A stretch of DNA of 10,843 bases from Bacteroidales bacterium. GTDB taxonomy: Bacteria; Bacteroidota; Bacteroidia; Bacteroidales; UBA932. The position numbers and the translations under genes are program-made. Positions 1 through 8,146 of the stretch are shown here, one piece after another. The stretch spans positions 1 through 10,843 of the forward strand of contig JAKSJQ010000058.1 in assembly GCA_024402115.1 (NCBI GenBank), written 5' to 3'. Positions within the stretch are counted from its first letter, which is position 1, and every line of letters begins with the position of its first letter. The notes below the pieces were generated by a model that was not told where the DNA came from, searched no databases, and saw nothing but the letters and a program-made list of their open reading frames with translations.

Positions 1-2289
1 GTCGTCGCATCGCTCCTTCACCGTGCGCGTCAGAAGAGCAGGATAGCCGCATCTGATGCGGGAATAGGTCAGGAACACGACCCATTCTCCGCAATACGAA
101 TCCTTGACGGCACTGGCACAGGTCAATCCTGCACCATGATATACCATCGTCTCCTCTCGGACCACAGTGTCATCTGACCTGTGCATGGTCCTTGTGCGAA
201 GGAGACCTCTAAACAGGGCGTTGGACGTGATCTGAGGATAAAGAGGGCATCCTTCGACGCGGCCAAGATAGTGTGCAGGCATGGCATCAGAGCATCCGTC
301 ATCATCATGGTTGGAATATGTGTACTCTGAATAGCTTCCGTCGGCAAAGGTCTCACGAACTTTGCTGTAAGTTACGTGGCAACCATCCGTGTCAGAAAGA
401 GGAAGAATAGGCAGCTCACTGTACATGTAGAAATGGCCTTCGGAATTGAAATCATAGTTATGGAGGGCGTGAGCTCCTTCCACGAGGCACTCGGCACGAG
501 AACATAGGACGCCAGAGGAGACGCCTCCGAACTCGTATGTGAAAATTCTGGTCGAGGATCTGCCGTCAACGGTGTGGTCCGTGATGCTCCTTATCCTGAG
601 ACCACCGGCCGTCTGGGTTCCCGTGGAGGCTGAAGCGAAGGCAGGAGGCAGAACTTCCTTACCATATCTGTGGGGTTCCCACTCATAGTCTGTCCATCCG
701 CCAGTCGGGTAATGGACACGGACAAGGGACTCCGCCTTCTGGAAGGCTGCATGTGCATCAAAGTCGTCAAAGCCAGTTCTATAGGCGGTGAGACCTCTTC
801 CGGATCCACCTCTCCAGGATTCGAAACTGCGTCCGTTGTAGTAACCCCACACGTCAGTCATGAAGGAGTTGTATGCTGGAAGGAGCGTCCCGTCATATGT
901 GAATCTCCATGAACCGTCCGCTAGGCATGCCGTGCCATCGCCGTCGTTCTGGAGGATATGCACTTCAAGGAGTTTGAGCCGTGTCGTGCTTGCGTCTGAT
1001 AGATCGTCGTCGGTATAGATGAAGTGGATGTCCCTGTGACTTCCGTGTATGCGTATCAGTTTGCAGTAGTAGTCATTGTCCTGGAAACCGAAGAGAGGCA
1101 TATGGATGGGTTCTTCACGGGGTTGGTATGCACAGTACACTTCGAAATCCTGCCAGTAGTCTGGGTGACCTTCGTCAAATTTTAACTCCGTCGTGCGAGC
1201 GACGTCGAAATCCAGTCTGTCACCCATCAGAATGCTCTTAACTCGCACAAGGTAGCAGGGCATGAGGAAATGGTAGCTCAGGTTGGACTTGCATCCACCA
1301 GCAGAGGCATAATATGTGTCTGACCGATGTCCCAGAGCCCCGAGTTCCGGAATAAAAAACCTGTCTGGACCGGCGTCAGTGGCATATGCACAGCCCTGAT
1401 GCACATCGCGCATCACGATGGGTACACCATGACGTTCATATGTGAACTCGAACACCTCCCCGTCAGCACGTTCGAGGCGGGTCAGCATCCATGTGTTCGC
1501 CGTCGCTACGGCGTCCCATCTCTTGGTGTTCACTATGACCGTGCCATTCGCATAATCATTGTTCTGGTATTGGATCACCGAGTATTCTATCGATTCCTCA
1601 GTCCCGCCGAAAACATATCGGTTGCCTTCCTTGTCGCGCAGGACAATCCGCCGTATGTAGGCATATCTCTTGGCAGGAATAGCGGAGTTGTCGGGACCGG
1701 CCGCGTACATGTCAATGCGGTTTTCACCTGCAGTCACGATATCATAGCCTTCAAGAGATATCGCTGACTCGTCGCGTGAAATCACACGGAGTTCATGCTC
1801 GCCTACGATGACGAAGCTTGCCGAGATACCAGGTGCATTTACGATGTATTCGTCAGGGGAAAAGTCCTTCTTGCCTGTGTATAGGTTCTGAGCGACTTCT
1901 GTAGCATTCCAGGCACGGCTGTTCTGGATCTCATGAATATGATAGAGGTATCCTGGCTGTTCGTCAGTATTGGAGTCCTGATGCAGGTGGTCGTATTCCG
2001 AGCTTGACATCTCGTCCTTCATGCCATGTATCACCCTTGTGATGCTGCCTCCGGCATGGAGACTCCATCCGAGACCGACCCATCCAGGATGCTGCTCCGG
2101 CTTTATTCCTCCTCCGTGGTAACTCAGAGAAACCGGCAGGGTGAAACCTCGGCCACGTACCTCGGTAAGGGGGACTGATATCTGTGGGAGTCCATGAAAA
2201 TAGCTGACCGGCGTCCTGCCGTACTGACCGATCTGATATGCCGTAGGAGAGACCGCCTGCGGGAAGTATTTTGTGGTGGTGAAGCCCAT
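1..2289 (-). CDS. RHS-type large protein, N-terminal 763 residues (C-terminus outside window)
   Basis: The minus strand reads open without a stop from ATG at 2289 to base 1, giving 763 residues. The N-terminal region matches the opening domain of Bacteroidota RHS/YD-repeat proteins: YGRTPVSYFHGLPQISVPL (about residues 23-41), TLPVSLSYHGGGI (50-62) and the hallmark GWVGLGWSLHAGG (69-81). The remainder is rich in Tyr, Trp, Gly and Asp and has fragments such as YEWEPHRYG and YTYSNHDDDG, as expected before the YD repeats and core domain, which would lie beyond the left edge. RHS proteins form a shell around a C-terminal, often toxic, domain; that domain cannot be seen here. The start is fixed by an in-frame TAA five codons upstream (2304-2302). 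Oddly, there is no signal peptide or lipobox: the protein begins almost at the point where exported relatives begin after cleavage. Family assignment is confident; role and toxin status are unknown. Confidence 0.88.
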   Translation of the reverse strand, partial: MGFTTTKYFPQAVSPTAYQIGQYGRTPVSYFHGLPQISVPLTEVRGRGFTLPVSLSYHGGGIKPEQHPGWVGLGWSLHAGGSITRVIHGMKDEMSSSEYDHLHQDSNTDEQPGYLYHIHEIQNSRAWNATEVAQNLYTGKKDFSPDEYIVNAPGISASFVIVGEHELRVISRDESAISLEGYDIVTAGENRIDMYAAGPDNSAIPAKRYAYIRRIVLRDKEGNRYVFGGTEESIEYSVIQYQNNDYANGTVIVNTKRWDAVATANTWMLTRLERADGEVFEFTYERHGVPIVMRDVHQGCAYATDAGPDRFFIPELGALGHRSDTYYASAGGCKSNLSYHFLMPCYLVRVKSILMGDRLDFDVARTTELKFDEGHPDYWQDFEVYCAYQPREEPIHMPLFGFQDNDYYCKLIRIHGSHRDIHFIYTDDDLSDASTTRLKLLEVHILQNDGDGTACLADGSWRFTYDGTLLPAYNSFMTDVWGYYNGRSFESWRGGSGRGLTAYRTGFDDFDAHAAFQKAESLVRVHYPTGGWTDYEWEPHRYGKEVLPPAFASASTGTQTAGGLRIRSITDHTVDGRSSTRIFTYEFGGVSSGVLCSRAECLVEGAHALHNYDFNSEGHFYMYSELPILPLSDTDGCHVTYSKVRETFADGSYSEYTYSNHDDDGCSDAMPAHYLGRVEGCPLYPQITSNALFRGLLRTRTMHRSDDTVVREETMVYHGAGLTCASAVKDSYCGEWVVFLTYSRIRCGYPALLTRTVKERCDD

Positions 2290-2313
2290 GTGGTGGATAG
2301 CTTAGTATTTTCT

Positions 2314-2344
2314 CAAATGTAGCAATCATTTCGATGGATTCCAA
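2314..2344 (-). promoter_or_regulatory. Bacteroidota-type promoter for the RHS gene
   Basis: On the minus strand TTGG (2344-2341) is followed after 19 bases by TACATTTG (2321-2314). TACATTTG is an exact match to the Bacteroidota -7 consensus TAnnTTTG, and the TTG fits the -33 element at about the usual distance. The start ATG at 2289 lies 24 bases beyond the -7 box, so a leader of about 20 bases is predicted. The -33 element begins only two bases after the 19-bp inverted repeat. Confidence 0.6.
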
Positions 2345-2346
2345 GA

Positions 2347-2392
2347 GCTGAATTCTAATTGGAAGTTGCTGCGCTTCCAATTAGAATTCAGC
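2347..2392. repeat. Perfect 19-bp inverted repeat with 8-base loop
   Basis: The left arm gctgaattctaattggaag (2347-2365) and right arm cttccaattagaattcagc (2374-2392) are perfect reverse complements separated by ttgctgcg. There is no T-run directly after either arm, so it is not a standard intrinsic terminator on either strand. It sits between the terminator of the peptidase gene and the promoter of the RHS gene. It could be an operator, a recombination or mobile-element footprint, or an insulating hairpin; the sequence does not decide between these. Confidence 0.9.
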
Positions 2393-2415
2393 CTTATATT
2401 TAGTTGTTTGCAAAT

Positions 2416-2451
2416 AAAAACCGGCAGAACGTCAATTTAAATTCTGCCGGT
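2416..2451 (-). terminator. Rho-independent terminator after the M3 peptidase gene
   Basis: On the minus strand the 10-bp stem ACCGGCAGAA (2451-2442) pairs with TTCTGCCGGT (2429-2420) around a 12-base loop. The descending arm runs straight into TTTTT (2420-2416). It starts 20 bases after the TAG stop of the peptidase gene, so it closes the five-gene transcription unit. The 182-base gap 2290-2471 holds this terminator, the inverted repeat and the RHS promoter, and no gene. Confidence 0.92.
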
Positions 2452-2471
2452 CGCAAATTTATGTTTCGTGT

Positions 2472-4481
2472 CTACTTGAGGCCACGCGCCCTGAGGAGAG
2501 CTGCAGGATCTGGGTCGGCGCCGCGGAAGCGCTTGTACATCACCATAGGATCGTCAGAGCCACCCTTCTCGAGGACATTGCGACGGAACGAGGTAGCGGT
2601 AGCCTGGTCATAGAGTCCCTTCTCGAGGAAGAGGTCGAAGGCGTCCTTGTCGAGAACCTCGGCCCAGAGGTAGCTGTAGTAGCCTGCGCTGTAGCCTGAG
2701 CTTCCGAAGATATGGTTGAAGTAGGTGCTGCGGTAACGAGGGATGATCTCGTCGATGAGGCCTATCTCGTCACAGACCTTCTTCTCGAAGGACTCGACGC
2801 TGATACCGTCCATAGATGAGAGTTCATGCCACTTCATGTCAAGGATGCTGGCTGCGACAAGCTCGGTGGTGGTGAAGCCCTGGTTGAAGTTGCCGGCAGC
2901 GATGATCTTGTCAACAAGTTCGTCTGGAATGACCTCGCCGGTCTCGTAATGGAAGGCGTAGGTAGCGAGGACCTCCTTCTGGAAAGCCCAGTTCTCGTTG
3001 ATCTGAGATGGGAGCTCCACGAAGTCACGCTTCACGTTGGTACCGCTGGTGCCCCTGTATGTACACTGAGAGAGCAGGCCGTGGAGGGCATGTCCGAACT
3101 CGTGGAACATGGTCTCGACCTCGTCGAGGGTGAGGAGTGAAGGTGTGTCTTCGGTAGGCTTGGTGAAGTTACCGATATTGACGATGACAGGACGCACGTT
3201 CACGCCGTCAGCGATGTACTGATCGGTGAAGTTGCTCATCCACGCACCTCCCCTCTTGATAGGACGAGGATAGTAGTCGGTGATGATGACACCGATGAGA
3301 GATCCGTCAGCATCTGTCACCTCGAAGGCCTCTGCCTCAGGGTTGTAGAGAGCGACGCCGGTGACAGGCTTGAACTTGAGGCCATACAGACGGCTCGCGT
3401 TGTCAAATACGCCCTTGCGGACGTTCTCCATCTTGAAATATGGCTTGTACTGCTCCTCATCGAGGTCGAAGCGCTCCTTGCGCACTCTCTCGGCATAGTA
3501 GAGATAGTCCCAAGGCTGGATGGTAGAGCCTGCCTCTACAACGCCGGCAGCGATGTCCTTGTCCATCACGGCCTGCATGTCTGCGACCTCTTCCTTCGCG
3601 CGTGCGACGGCGGCGTCCATGATCTCAGCGAGGAAAGAGTCTACAGCCGAAGCCTTCTTAGCCATGGTGTTCTCGAGAATCATGTCAGCAGGAGTATCGA
3701 ATCCGAGGATGTTTGCCCTCTCAATGCGAAGCTTCATGATCTTCTCGACGACAGCCTTGTTGTCGTATGTGTTGCCGTTATTGCCTCTGTTCGAGTATGC
3801 CTTGAAGACTCTCTCGCGAAGTGCGCGGTCCTCGCTCCTACCCATGAAAGGATAGTACTCGGATACAGACATGCCGAACTCTGCGGTGAACGCATTGCTC
3901 TCTGCGAGGAGATTGTTTCCGAACTGGAGGTAGAGATTCGAAAGTTCCGTGTTCACGTCGCGAAGCTTCGCCTGAGCCTCCTCGTCGAGGTCTACACCGT
4001 TCTGGATGAACGAATCGTAGAGGTCCTTGAGGTAGGTGTTCTGCTCCACGGTAAGGCCGAGGCTCTCACGCTTGTCGTACACGGCCTTCACCTTCTCGAA
4101 GAAGAAGCGGTTCATGAAGATGTTGTCAGAATGCTCCGAGAGCATAGGGGTCACCTCTTCTACGACATTGATGAGCGACTCCGTACCATCGGACTCGCTG
4201 AGGTTGAAGAGTACAGACTGCACCCTGCCGAGAACGGCACCCGAACGGTCGTAAGCTTCTACGACATTCTCGAAAGTAGGTTCGTCGCTGTTGAGAATGA
4301 TGGCATCGATCTCAGCGCTCTGCTGACGGATACCGTACTTGACTGCAGGGACATAGTCCGAGTCATGGATCTTATCGAACGGCGGAATGCCGTATGGGGT
4401 GTCCCATTCGCTGAGGAAGGGATTCTGGTTGCATGCTGTCATGGCAACTGTTACTGCCAAAGCAGTGATTATTCTTTTCAT
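2472..4481 (-). CDS. M3 family (Dcp-like) zinc metallopeptidase lipoprotein
   Basis: This 669-residue protein belongs to peptidase family M3, closest in layout to peptidyl-dipeptidase Dcp (E. coli Dcp is about 680 aa), which removes C-terminal dipeptides from oligopeptides. The zinc site is intact: HEFGH at 460-464 gives two His ligands and the catalytic Glu461, and Glu489 in FVELPSQINENW is the third ligand, 25 residues after His464 as in Dcp. The substrate-side motif HIFGSSGYSAGYYSYLW (590-606) supplies the conserved His and Tyr residues. The N-terminus MKRIITALAVTVAMTAC is a lipoprotein signal with Cys17 as the lipidation site, so the enzyme is exported and anchored in the envelope rather than cytoplasmic as in E. 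coli. It begins 22 bases after the nuclease stop with no clear promoter between, and it is the last gene before the terminator. It probably digests peptides in the periplasm or at the cell surface. I did not assign a symbol because Dcp-like enzymes occur as several paralogues in this phylum. Confidence 0.95.
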   Translation of the reverse strand: MKRIITALAVTVAMTACNQNPFLSEWDTPYGIPPFDKIHDSDYVPAVKYGIRQQSAEIDAIILNSDEPTFENVVEAYDRSGAVLGRVQSVLFNLSESDGTESLINVVEEVTPMLSEHSDNIFMNRFFFEKVKAVYDKRESLGLTVEQNTYLKDLYDSFIQNGVDLDEEAQAKLRDVNTELSNLYLQFGNNLLAESNAFTAEFGMSVSEYYPFMGRSEDRALRERVFKAYSNRGNNGNTYDNKAVVEKIMKLRIERANILGFDTPADMILENTMAKKASAVDSFLAEIMDAAVARAKEEVADMQAVMDKDIAAGVVEAGSTIQPWDYLYYAERVRKERFDLDEEQYKPYFKMENVRKGVFDNASRLYGLKFKPVTGVALYNPEAEAFEVTDADGSLIGVIITDYYPRPIKRGGAWMSNFTDQYIADGVNVRPVIVNIGNFTKPTEDTPSLLTLDEVETMFHEFGHALHGLLSQCTYRGTSGTNVKRDFVELPSQINENWAFQKEVLATYAFHYETGEVIPDELVDKIIAAGNFNQGFTTTELVAASILDMKWHELSSMDGISVESFEKKVCDEIGLIDEIIPRYRSTYFNHIFGSSGYSAGYYSYLWAEVLDKDAFDLFLEKGLYDQATATSFRRNVLEKGGSDDPMVMYKRFRGADPDPAALLRARGLK

Positions 4482-4503
4482 ATCTAGATTGGTTCGTCAG
4501 GTT

Positions 4504-6198
4504 CTATTTCCACCACGCATCACGGGTGGACTCGATCTCGGCAGCCTTGTCGCTCTTCGCTGGAAGGTTCACGAAGAAATCGATTCCCATCTTCTCCTCG
4601 AGCTCATCGATGGTCATGGCCTGGTTGATGACGTCTGAGAGGTCATTCGGATAAGACTTGTGCTCATAGTAGAATCCGATGGCGGTATACTCGCCGCCCA
4701 CTCCGAAGTTGCCGAACTTCTTGTATCCGAGGAGGGCCTTGAAGTAGCCGACAGGTACAGGTACTGATGCGCCGGTATTGTCATAGGCAATCTTGTCGCT
4801 GTTACGGATATCGGCACCGGTGACTACGTAGAGTGTATCGAAGGAGTCAGACCAGTTTCTCACCTTCTGCTCGAGCTTGTCCCATGAGTTCTGGTTGAGA
4901 GAGCCGAGCTGGGCTGTCATGTTTGTGAAGTAGAAGGTAGACTTGTTGTCCGTATAGCGGTCTGCTGAAGGAAGCTGATGGCCTCTGTCGTATACGCCGG
5001 AAGCGTTCTTGTCGTCCTTGAAGCCGCTGAAGAGCACCGCCTGATACTCCTTAGGGACCTTAGGGTCATAGTCCCATGCGTCGGTACGTGAACCAGAGCC
5101 GCGGAAGGTCTTGTTGAGAGGATATGCCACCCAGTGGGCGATCTTGTTGTTCACGTCGTAGTAGAACGAGTAGTTGCGGAGCTTCATTCCGCCGCTGAGA
5201 GTCATGTCATGACGCACATAATACATACCATCCTCGCCGCTGAGTGCAGGAAGCTCCATCCACTTGGTAAGCGCGTCTGACTTGAAGGTGGCCGGAGTGA
5301 CCTCATTGCTTGCATTGCTGCTGACGATCTCAAGCGCCTTGATCTCCCAGGTTCCGGCAGACTCTGCGCTGCTGGTATAATGGAAACCGAGCTGTACCTT
5401 CTTTCCGGTGTATGAGGTGAGGTCGACAAAGCCTGAATCCATGAAGGTCCATGAAAGCGAAGTCGGGAACTTAGGATTGAGTTTCACCCACTCCCCACCT
5501 TCGAGACGGACCCAGGCGGTAGACTGCTCCAACGCGCTCGCATGGCTCGCATGCTTGTTGATTGCATGGTCGAACCTTAGATATGCGGTAGTGTAGCCGG
5601 CAAGGCTGATGACAGGGGAAATGAGCCATGAATCAGCCTCAGTGTTGGTATTGTCGATATATCCGGTACCTTTCATACCATACTGGTCGGTCCTTGTCCA
5701 TATACCGCTGCCCTTGACGTCGCTGGTCGTCCAACCGTCCATGGTCTTGGTGAAATCGATAGAATAGAGAGTACCTTCCTCCGGGTCTGTGCCTGGGATA
5801 GGATCAGTACCGGTGCCTGGGCCTGGAGTGGTGACCATACCGGCCTGGCTGATCTTGACGGTCTTGGTGATGCTGCCGGCAACGATGCTGATCTCACCGT
5901 TGCGAGGTTCGCCGGTATTGGGGTCTGCAACAATTGTGATGGTCTGGACTGACTTGTCGCCCTGACCCTGCCTGGCACCGTTTCCGCTGATAGGGGAAAC
6001 CTTTGCCCAGGCGATGTCCACGATGCCGCGGACGTTCCATGCTACGGTTGAGACGAATGACACGGTAGCGCTGCCACCTTCCTGCTCAAAACTTACGGAC
6101 GACTGCTCGAGATAGAGAGCGGCCTCCTCCTTCTTGGTACAAGAGATGAGGACAGTGGCCATAGCCATGATGCAGAGAATGAAATTCCTGAGTTTCAT
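4504..6198 (-). CDS. BACON / jelly-roll / DNA-RNA non-specific endonuclease lipoprotein
   Basis: This 564-residue protein starts with a lipoprotein signal ending LISC (Cys20), followed by charged TKKEE that resembles a surface-export signal. A BACON-like domain spans about 28-120 (AWNV, then KTVKISQAG at its end), followed by a Gly/Pro/Thr/Asp linker (121-142). A jelly-roll of the choice-of-anchor type spans about 143-294, with SWLISPVISL and LRFDHAINKH. The C-terminal part is a Serratia-nuclease-type (NUC) domain, about 310-564. Its active site is complete: DRGH at 404-407 (catalytic His407), TNMTAQ with Asn426, metal-ligand Asn435, Glu443 and Arg447, spaced as in Serratia nuclease His89/Asn110/Asn119/Glu127/Arg131. 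The enzyme should cut DNA and RNA without sequence specificity using Mg2+. BACON and jelly-roll domains are usually binding or spacer modules; here they probably present the nuclease outside the cell for nucleic acid scavenging (inference). ATG at 6198 is chosen because it places the signal peptide at the N-terminus. Confidence 0.93.
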   Translation of the reverse strand: MKLRNFILCIMAMATVLISCTKKEEAALYLEQSSVSFEQEGGSATVSFVSTVAWNVRGIVDIAWAKVSPISGNGARQGQGDKSVQTITIVADPNTGEPRNGEISIVAGSITKTVKISQAGMVTTPGPGTGTDPIPGTDPEEGTLYSIDFTKTMDGWTTSDVKGSGIWTRTDQYGMKGTGYIDNTNTEADSWLISPVISLAGYTTAYLRFDHAINKHASHASALEQSTAWVRLEGGEWVKLNPKFPTSLSWTFMDSGFVDLTSYTGKKVQLGFHYTSSAESAGTWEIKALEIVSSNASNEVTPATFKSDALTKWMELPALSGEDGMYYVRHDMTLSGGMKLRNYSFYYDVNNKIAHWVAYPLNKTFRGSGSRTDAWDYDPKVPKEYQAVLFSGFKDDKNASGVYDRGHQLPSADRYTDNKSTFYFTNMTAQLGSLNQNSWDKLEQKVRNWSDSFDTLYVVTGADIRNSDKIAYDNTGASVPVPVGYFKALLGYKKFGNFGVGGEYTAIGFYYEHKSYPNDLSDVINQAMTIDELEEKMGIDFFVNLPAKSDKAAEIESTRDAWWK

Positions 6199-6236
6199 AT
6201 TGTTGTGTTGATAATTTTTAATGGGTAACCGTATGG

Positions 6237-6244
6237 CAAATATA
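6237..6244 (-). promoter_or_regulatory. Possible internal promoter (-7 box) before the nuclease gene
   Basis: The minus strand reads TATATTTG at 6244-6237, an exact match to TAnnTTTG. It lies in the 56-base gap between the 158-aa lipoprotein stop and the nuclease start, 38 bases before the ATG. No TTTG is present at the expected -33 position, which falls in the end of the upstream gene, so the promoter is weak, activator-dependent or spurious. If real, it would let the nuclease and peptidase be expressed apart from the three lipoproteins. Confidence 0.4.
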
Positions 6245-6254
6245 GCAATAAATA

Positions 6255-6731
6255 CTATTCTTCCGTCGCCTCCACGAAGCCGGTGCAGTCCAATGTGAGA
6301 CGCTTCCCGTCAGCCATCACTGCATCCAGGACTGCCCTGTAAGGATTCGCCTGGACCTTGAGTGTACCTGAGAGCGGCGCGAACATCGGAGAATAGTAAT
6401 GGTCGACATCCTCGAAGATGATCATGTAGTCCAGCCTGTTGGTGAGGGACGGGTTCGAGAAGTCTAGTGTCTTTCCCACATTGTCCTTATGGACGAAGAG
6501 CGCGACATATGAGGTGTACGGCGCTTCCGGCTCACGGGCGATCATTAATTCCACGTAGTTCTCATCCCCGGAGCAGAGAAGAGTATGCACGCTGTAATCC
6601 TTTCCGTCATAGACGTACTTGGAAAGGGGCGTGACAGGAACTTCCTTAATGACGTCCTTATAGATAGGTTCCTTCTCTGCGCAGGAGACAGCGAGAAGAA
6701 GGATGCAAAAAATCAGATGTCTAAGTCTCAT
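6255..6731 (-). CDS. Small lipoprotein of unknown function (158 aa)
   Basis: I do not recognise a named family. The protein has a short lipoprotein signal ending AVSC (Cys17), then AEKEPIYKDVIKEVP, a charged stretch resembling the mature start of the 404-aa lipoprotein in this unit. The body (about 38-158) is predominantly beta-strand-like: alternating hydrophobics around ENYVELMIA, then APLSGTLKV near residue 122, then VMADGKRLTLDCTGFVE at the end. This G-T-L-x-V ... DG ... pattern recurs in the two lipoproteins upstream, suggesting one beta-domain copy here. The start ATG overlaps the TAA stop of the preceding gene by one base (TAATG), so the two are probably translationally coupled. Likely an envelope lipoprotein that binds a ligand or a partner lipoprotein (inference). 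Confidence 0.85.
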   Translation of the reverse strand: MRLRHLIFCILLLAVSCAEKEPIYKDVIKEVPVTPLSKYVYDGKDYSVHTLLCSGDENYVELMIAREPEAPYTSYVALFVHKDNVGKTLDFSNPSLTNRLDYMIIFEDVDHYYSPMFAPLSGTLKVQANPYRAVLDAVMADGKRLTLDCTGFVEATEE

Positions 6732-8128
6732 TACCTTATGATTACTACGTTGCCTTTATATTCGAGTTTCAGCACTACGCTGGAGCCGCTGAGCGGCCAG
6801 AGATTGGCAAGCTCGCTGTGGTATAGTCCAGTCTCCTCGTTGAGAGAGTGGACTATATATGATCCAGTGTCGAGATTGGTCTTGTCCCAGGTCTTACCGT
6901 CATAGGAAAGAGAGAATGCACCGTCTGTCGAAAGGCCGGCAGAACGGTTATAGTTCTGCTTGCTGACTGTCATGCGCACATGGTCAGCAGCCTCTGCCTC
7001 GGCGACGGTGGTGACACCCTCCGCCTCGGTCCAATAGATATGGGCGAGCGCTCCGCTAAGGTCAATCAGGGCTGTGCCGATGGCGTGACGGGTCTTTCCG
7101 ACGAAGAAAGCATTGTCGACAGGTCTCTCGATCGAAGCGTCCAAGAGAGGGCCGTTCCAATACATGTCAAGGCCATTCTGCACGCTCGTATATCCGTTCC
7201 TGTCCGACGCCTTGGCGCCGGATACGGTCACGCAATAGTCATGTTCTCCCTTGATCTCGACCGCAAGGCTACCTGAAACCATATCCCACTCGCTGTCGAA
7301 GTCTCGGACCATCATCTGCAGAGTTCCGTCAGCAAGGCAGTCAGCGATGCTGTGGAACTGTCCGTCGCAGATTTCAGCCTTAGGTGCAATCATCGCGTAG
7401 GTGGTCTTAGGGATATCCTCACCGTACTCAATGCCGCCTGTGGTGAAATACATTACGTCCACATATTCGTCGCTTGTCCGATAGAAGGCTGCTCTGACAG
7501 GACGCGAGTAGTCCTCACCCCAAAGGAAGGTCGACTCGTTCTCTCCGCCTGGAGTGTACTCTGAGGTGGTCTTCACAAGTATGGTGCGTCTGTCGATGAG
7601 CTTAATCTCGATTTCAAAGCTGGCGGTCTTTGCTTCCTTGTCAACGCTAAGAGTGAATACTCCGTACATGATCTCGTCTGTAGGAGTCTCATTGGACGAA
7701 TCGAATGTGACCACTCCTGGGATGAGAGTAGAAATAAGGTAGCGCAGATGTTCGAGCTTCACGTCAACCGGCTGTCCGTTCAGCGGGCTGAGAATATTGA
7801 CCGCAATGATGTTGTCCTTCTCCAGATCGAGTTCAAGGCCTTTCTTGATCACTTCCTTGGAAAGGCCCGGGAAATCTGCAAGGTAGAAAGCATAGAAGCC
7901 CGTATCGGAATAACAGGCGGTAGATGCGACCTTGATCTCCTTCTCGACCACTCCCTTGTCGCTCAGAAGGTAGATGACATCATCCTGCTGGACGAAGCCA
8001 GGCTCATCTGGAACCACTGGGTCCGGATCAGGCTCCGGCTCCGGTCTCGGAGTTGGATCATCTGGTTTACAAGCCATGACGAGCATTGAAATTGCCGCCA
8101 GGATAGACATTATCTTCTTTATGTTCAT
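6731..8128 (-). CDS. Lipoprotein of unknown function with Pro/Asp/Glu linker (465 aa)
   Basis: No named family is recognised. The signal peptide ends LVMAC (Cys20) and is followed by a Pro/Asp/Glu-rich spacer at about 21-44 (PEPEPDPDP), which would hold the domains away from the membrane. Two copies of a beta-rich domain can be made out. The first ends in GVFTLSVDKEAKTASFEIE near 155; the second starts around AAFYRTSDEYVDVMYFTTG and contains GSLAVEIKGEHDYCVTVSG near 285. The last third (about 340-465) is different, with LSYDGKTWDKTNLDTGSYIV and a beta-rich end, GNVVIIR. It begins 18 bases after the stop of the 404-aa lipoprotein gene and shares one base with the next start codon, so it is in the middle of the operon. 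Shared motifs with both neighbours suggest the three proteins diverged from a common ancestor and may act together. Catalytic motifs were not seen. Confidence 0.86.
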   Translation of the reverse strand: MNIKKIMSILAAISMLVMACKPDDPTPRPEPEPDPDPVVPDEPGFVQQDDVIYLLSDKGVVEKEIKVASTACYSDTGFYAFYLADFPGLSKEVIKKGLELDLEKDNIIAVNILSPLNGQPVDVKLEHLRYLISTLIPGVVTFDSSNETPTDEIMYGVFTLSVDKEAKTASFEIEIKLIDRRTILVKTTSEYTPGGENESTFLWGEDYSRPVRAAFYRTSDEYVDVMYFTTGGIEYGEDIPKTTYAMIAPKAEICDGQFHSIADCLADGTLQMMVRDFDSEWDMVSGSLAVEIKGEHDYCVTVSGAKASDRNGYTSVQNGLDMYWNGPLLDASIERPVDNAFFVGKTRHAIGTALIDLSGALAHIYWTEAEGVTTVAEAEAADHVRMTVSKQNYNRSAGLSTDGAFSLSYDGKTWDKTNLDTGSYIVHSLNEETGLYHSELANLWPLSGSSVVLKLEYKGNVVIIR

Positions 8129-8146
8129 GGTGTCGATATTTCAATA

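Noticed and set aside
1327..1767. Plus-strand open frame of 146 codons
   Set aside because: It lies wholly inside the RHS coding frame on the other strand, encodes no recognisable motif and has no promoter-like upstream sequence.
1964..2380. Minus-strand open frame of 138 codons that could supply an N-terminus for the RHS gene by frameshift
   Set aside because: Its start lies in the palindrome loop and arm, its N-terminus is not a signal peptide, and where it overlaps the RHS gene it is out of frame with clearly conserved RHS residues. No frameshift is needed.
2347..2392. 19-bp inverted repeat as an invertible promoter switch
   Set aside because: The arms are only 8 bases apart, leaving no promoter between them to invert, and no recombinase gene is in the window.
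4131..4487. Plus-strand open frame of 118 codons opposite the peptidase start
   Set aside because: Antisense shadow of the N-terminal part of the M3 peptidase gene, with no family features.
8010..8060. Repetitive DNA encoding Pro/Glu/Asp in the 465-aa lipoprotein, considered as a tandem repeat element
   Set aside because: It is a short low-complexity linker in frame, typical after lipoprotein signals, without a regular DNA repeat unit.
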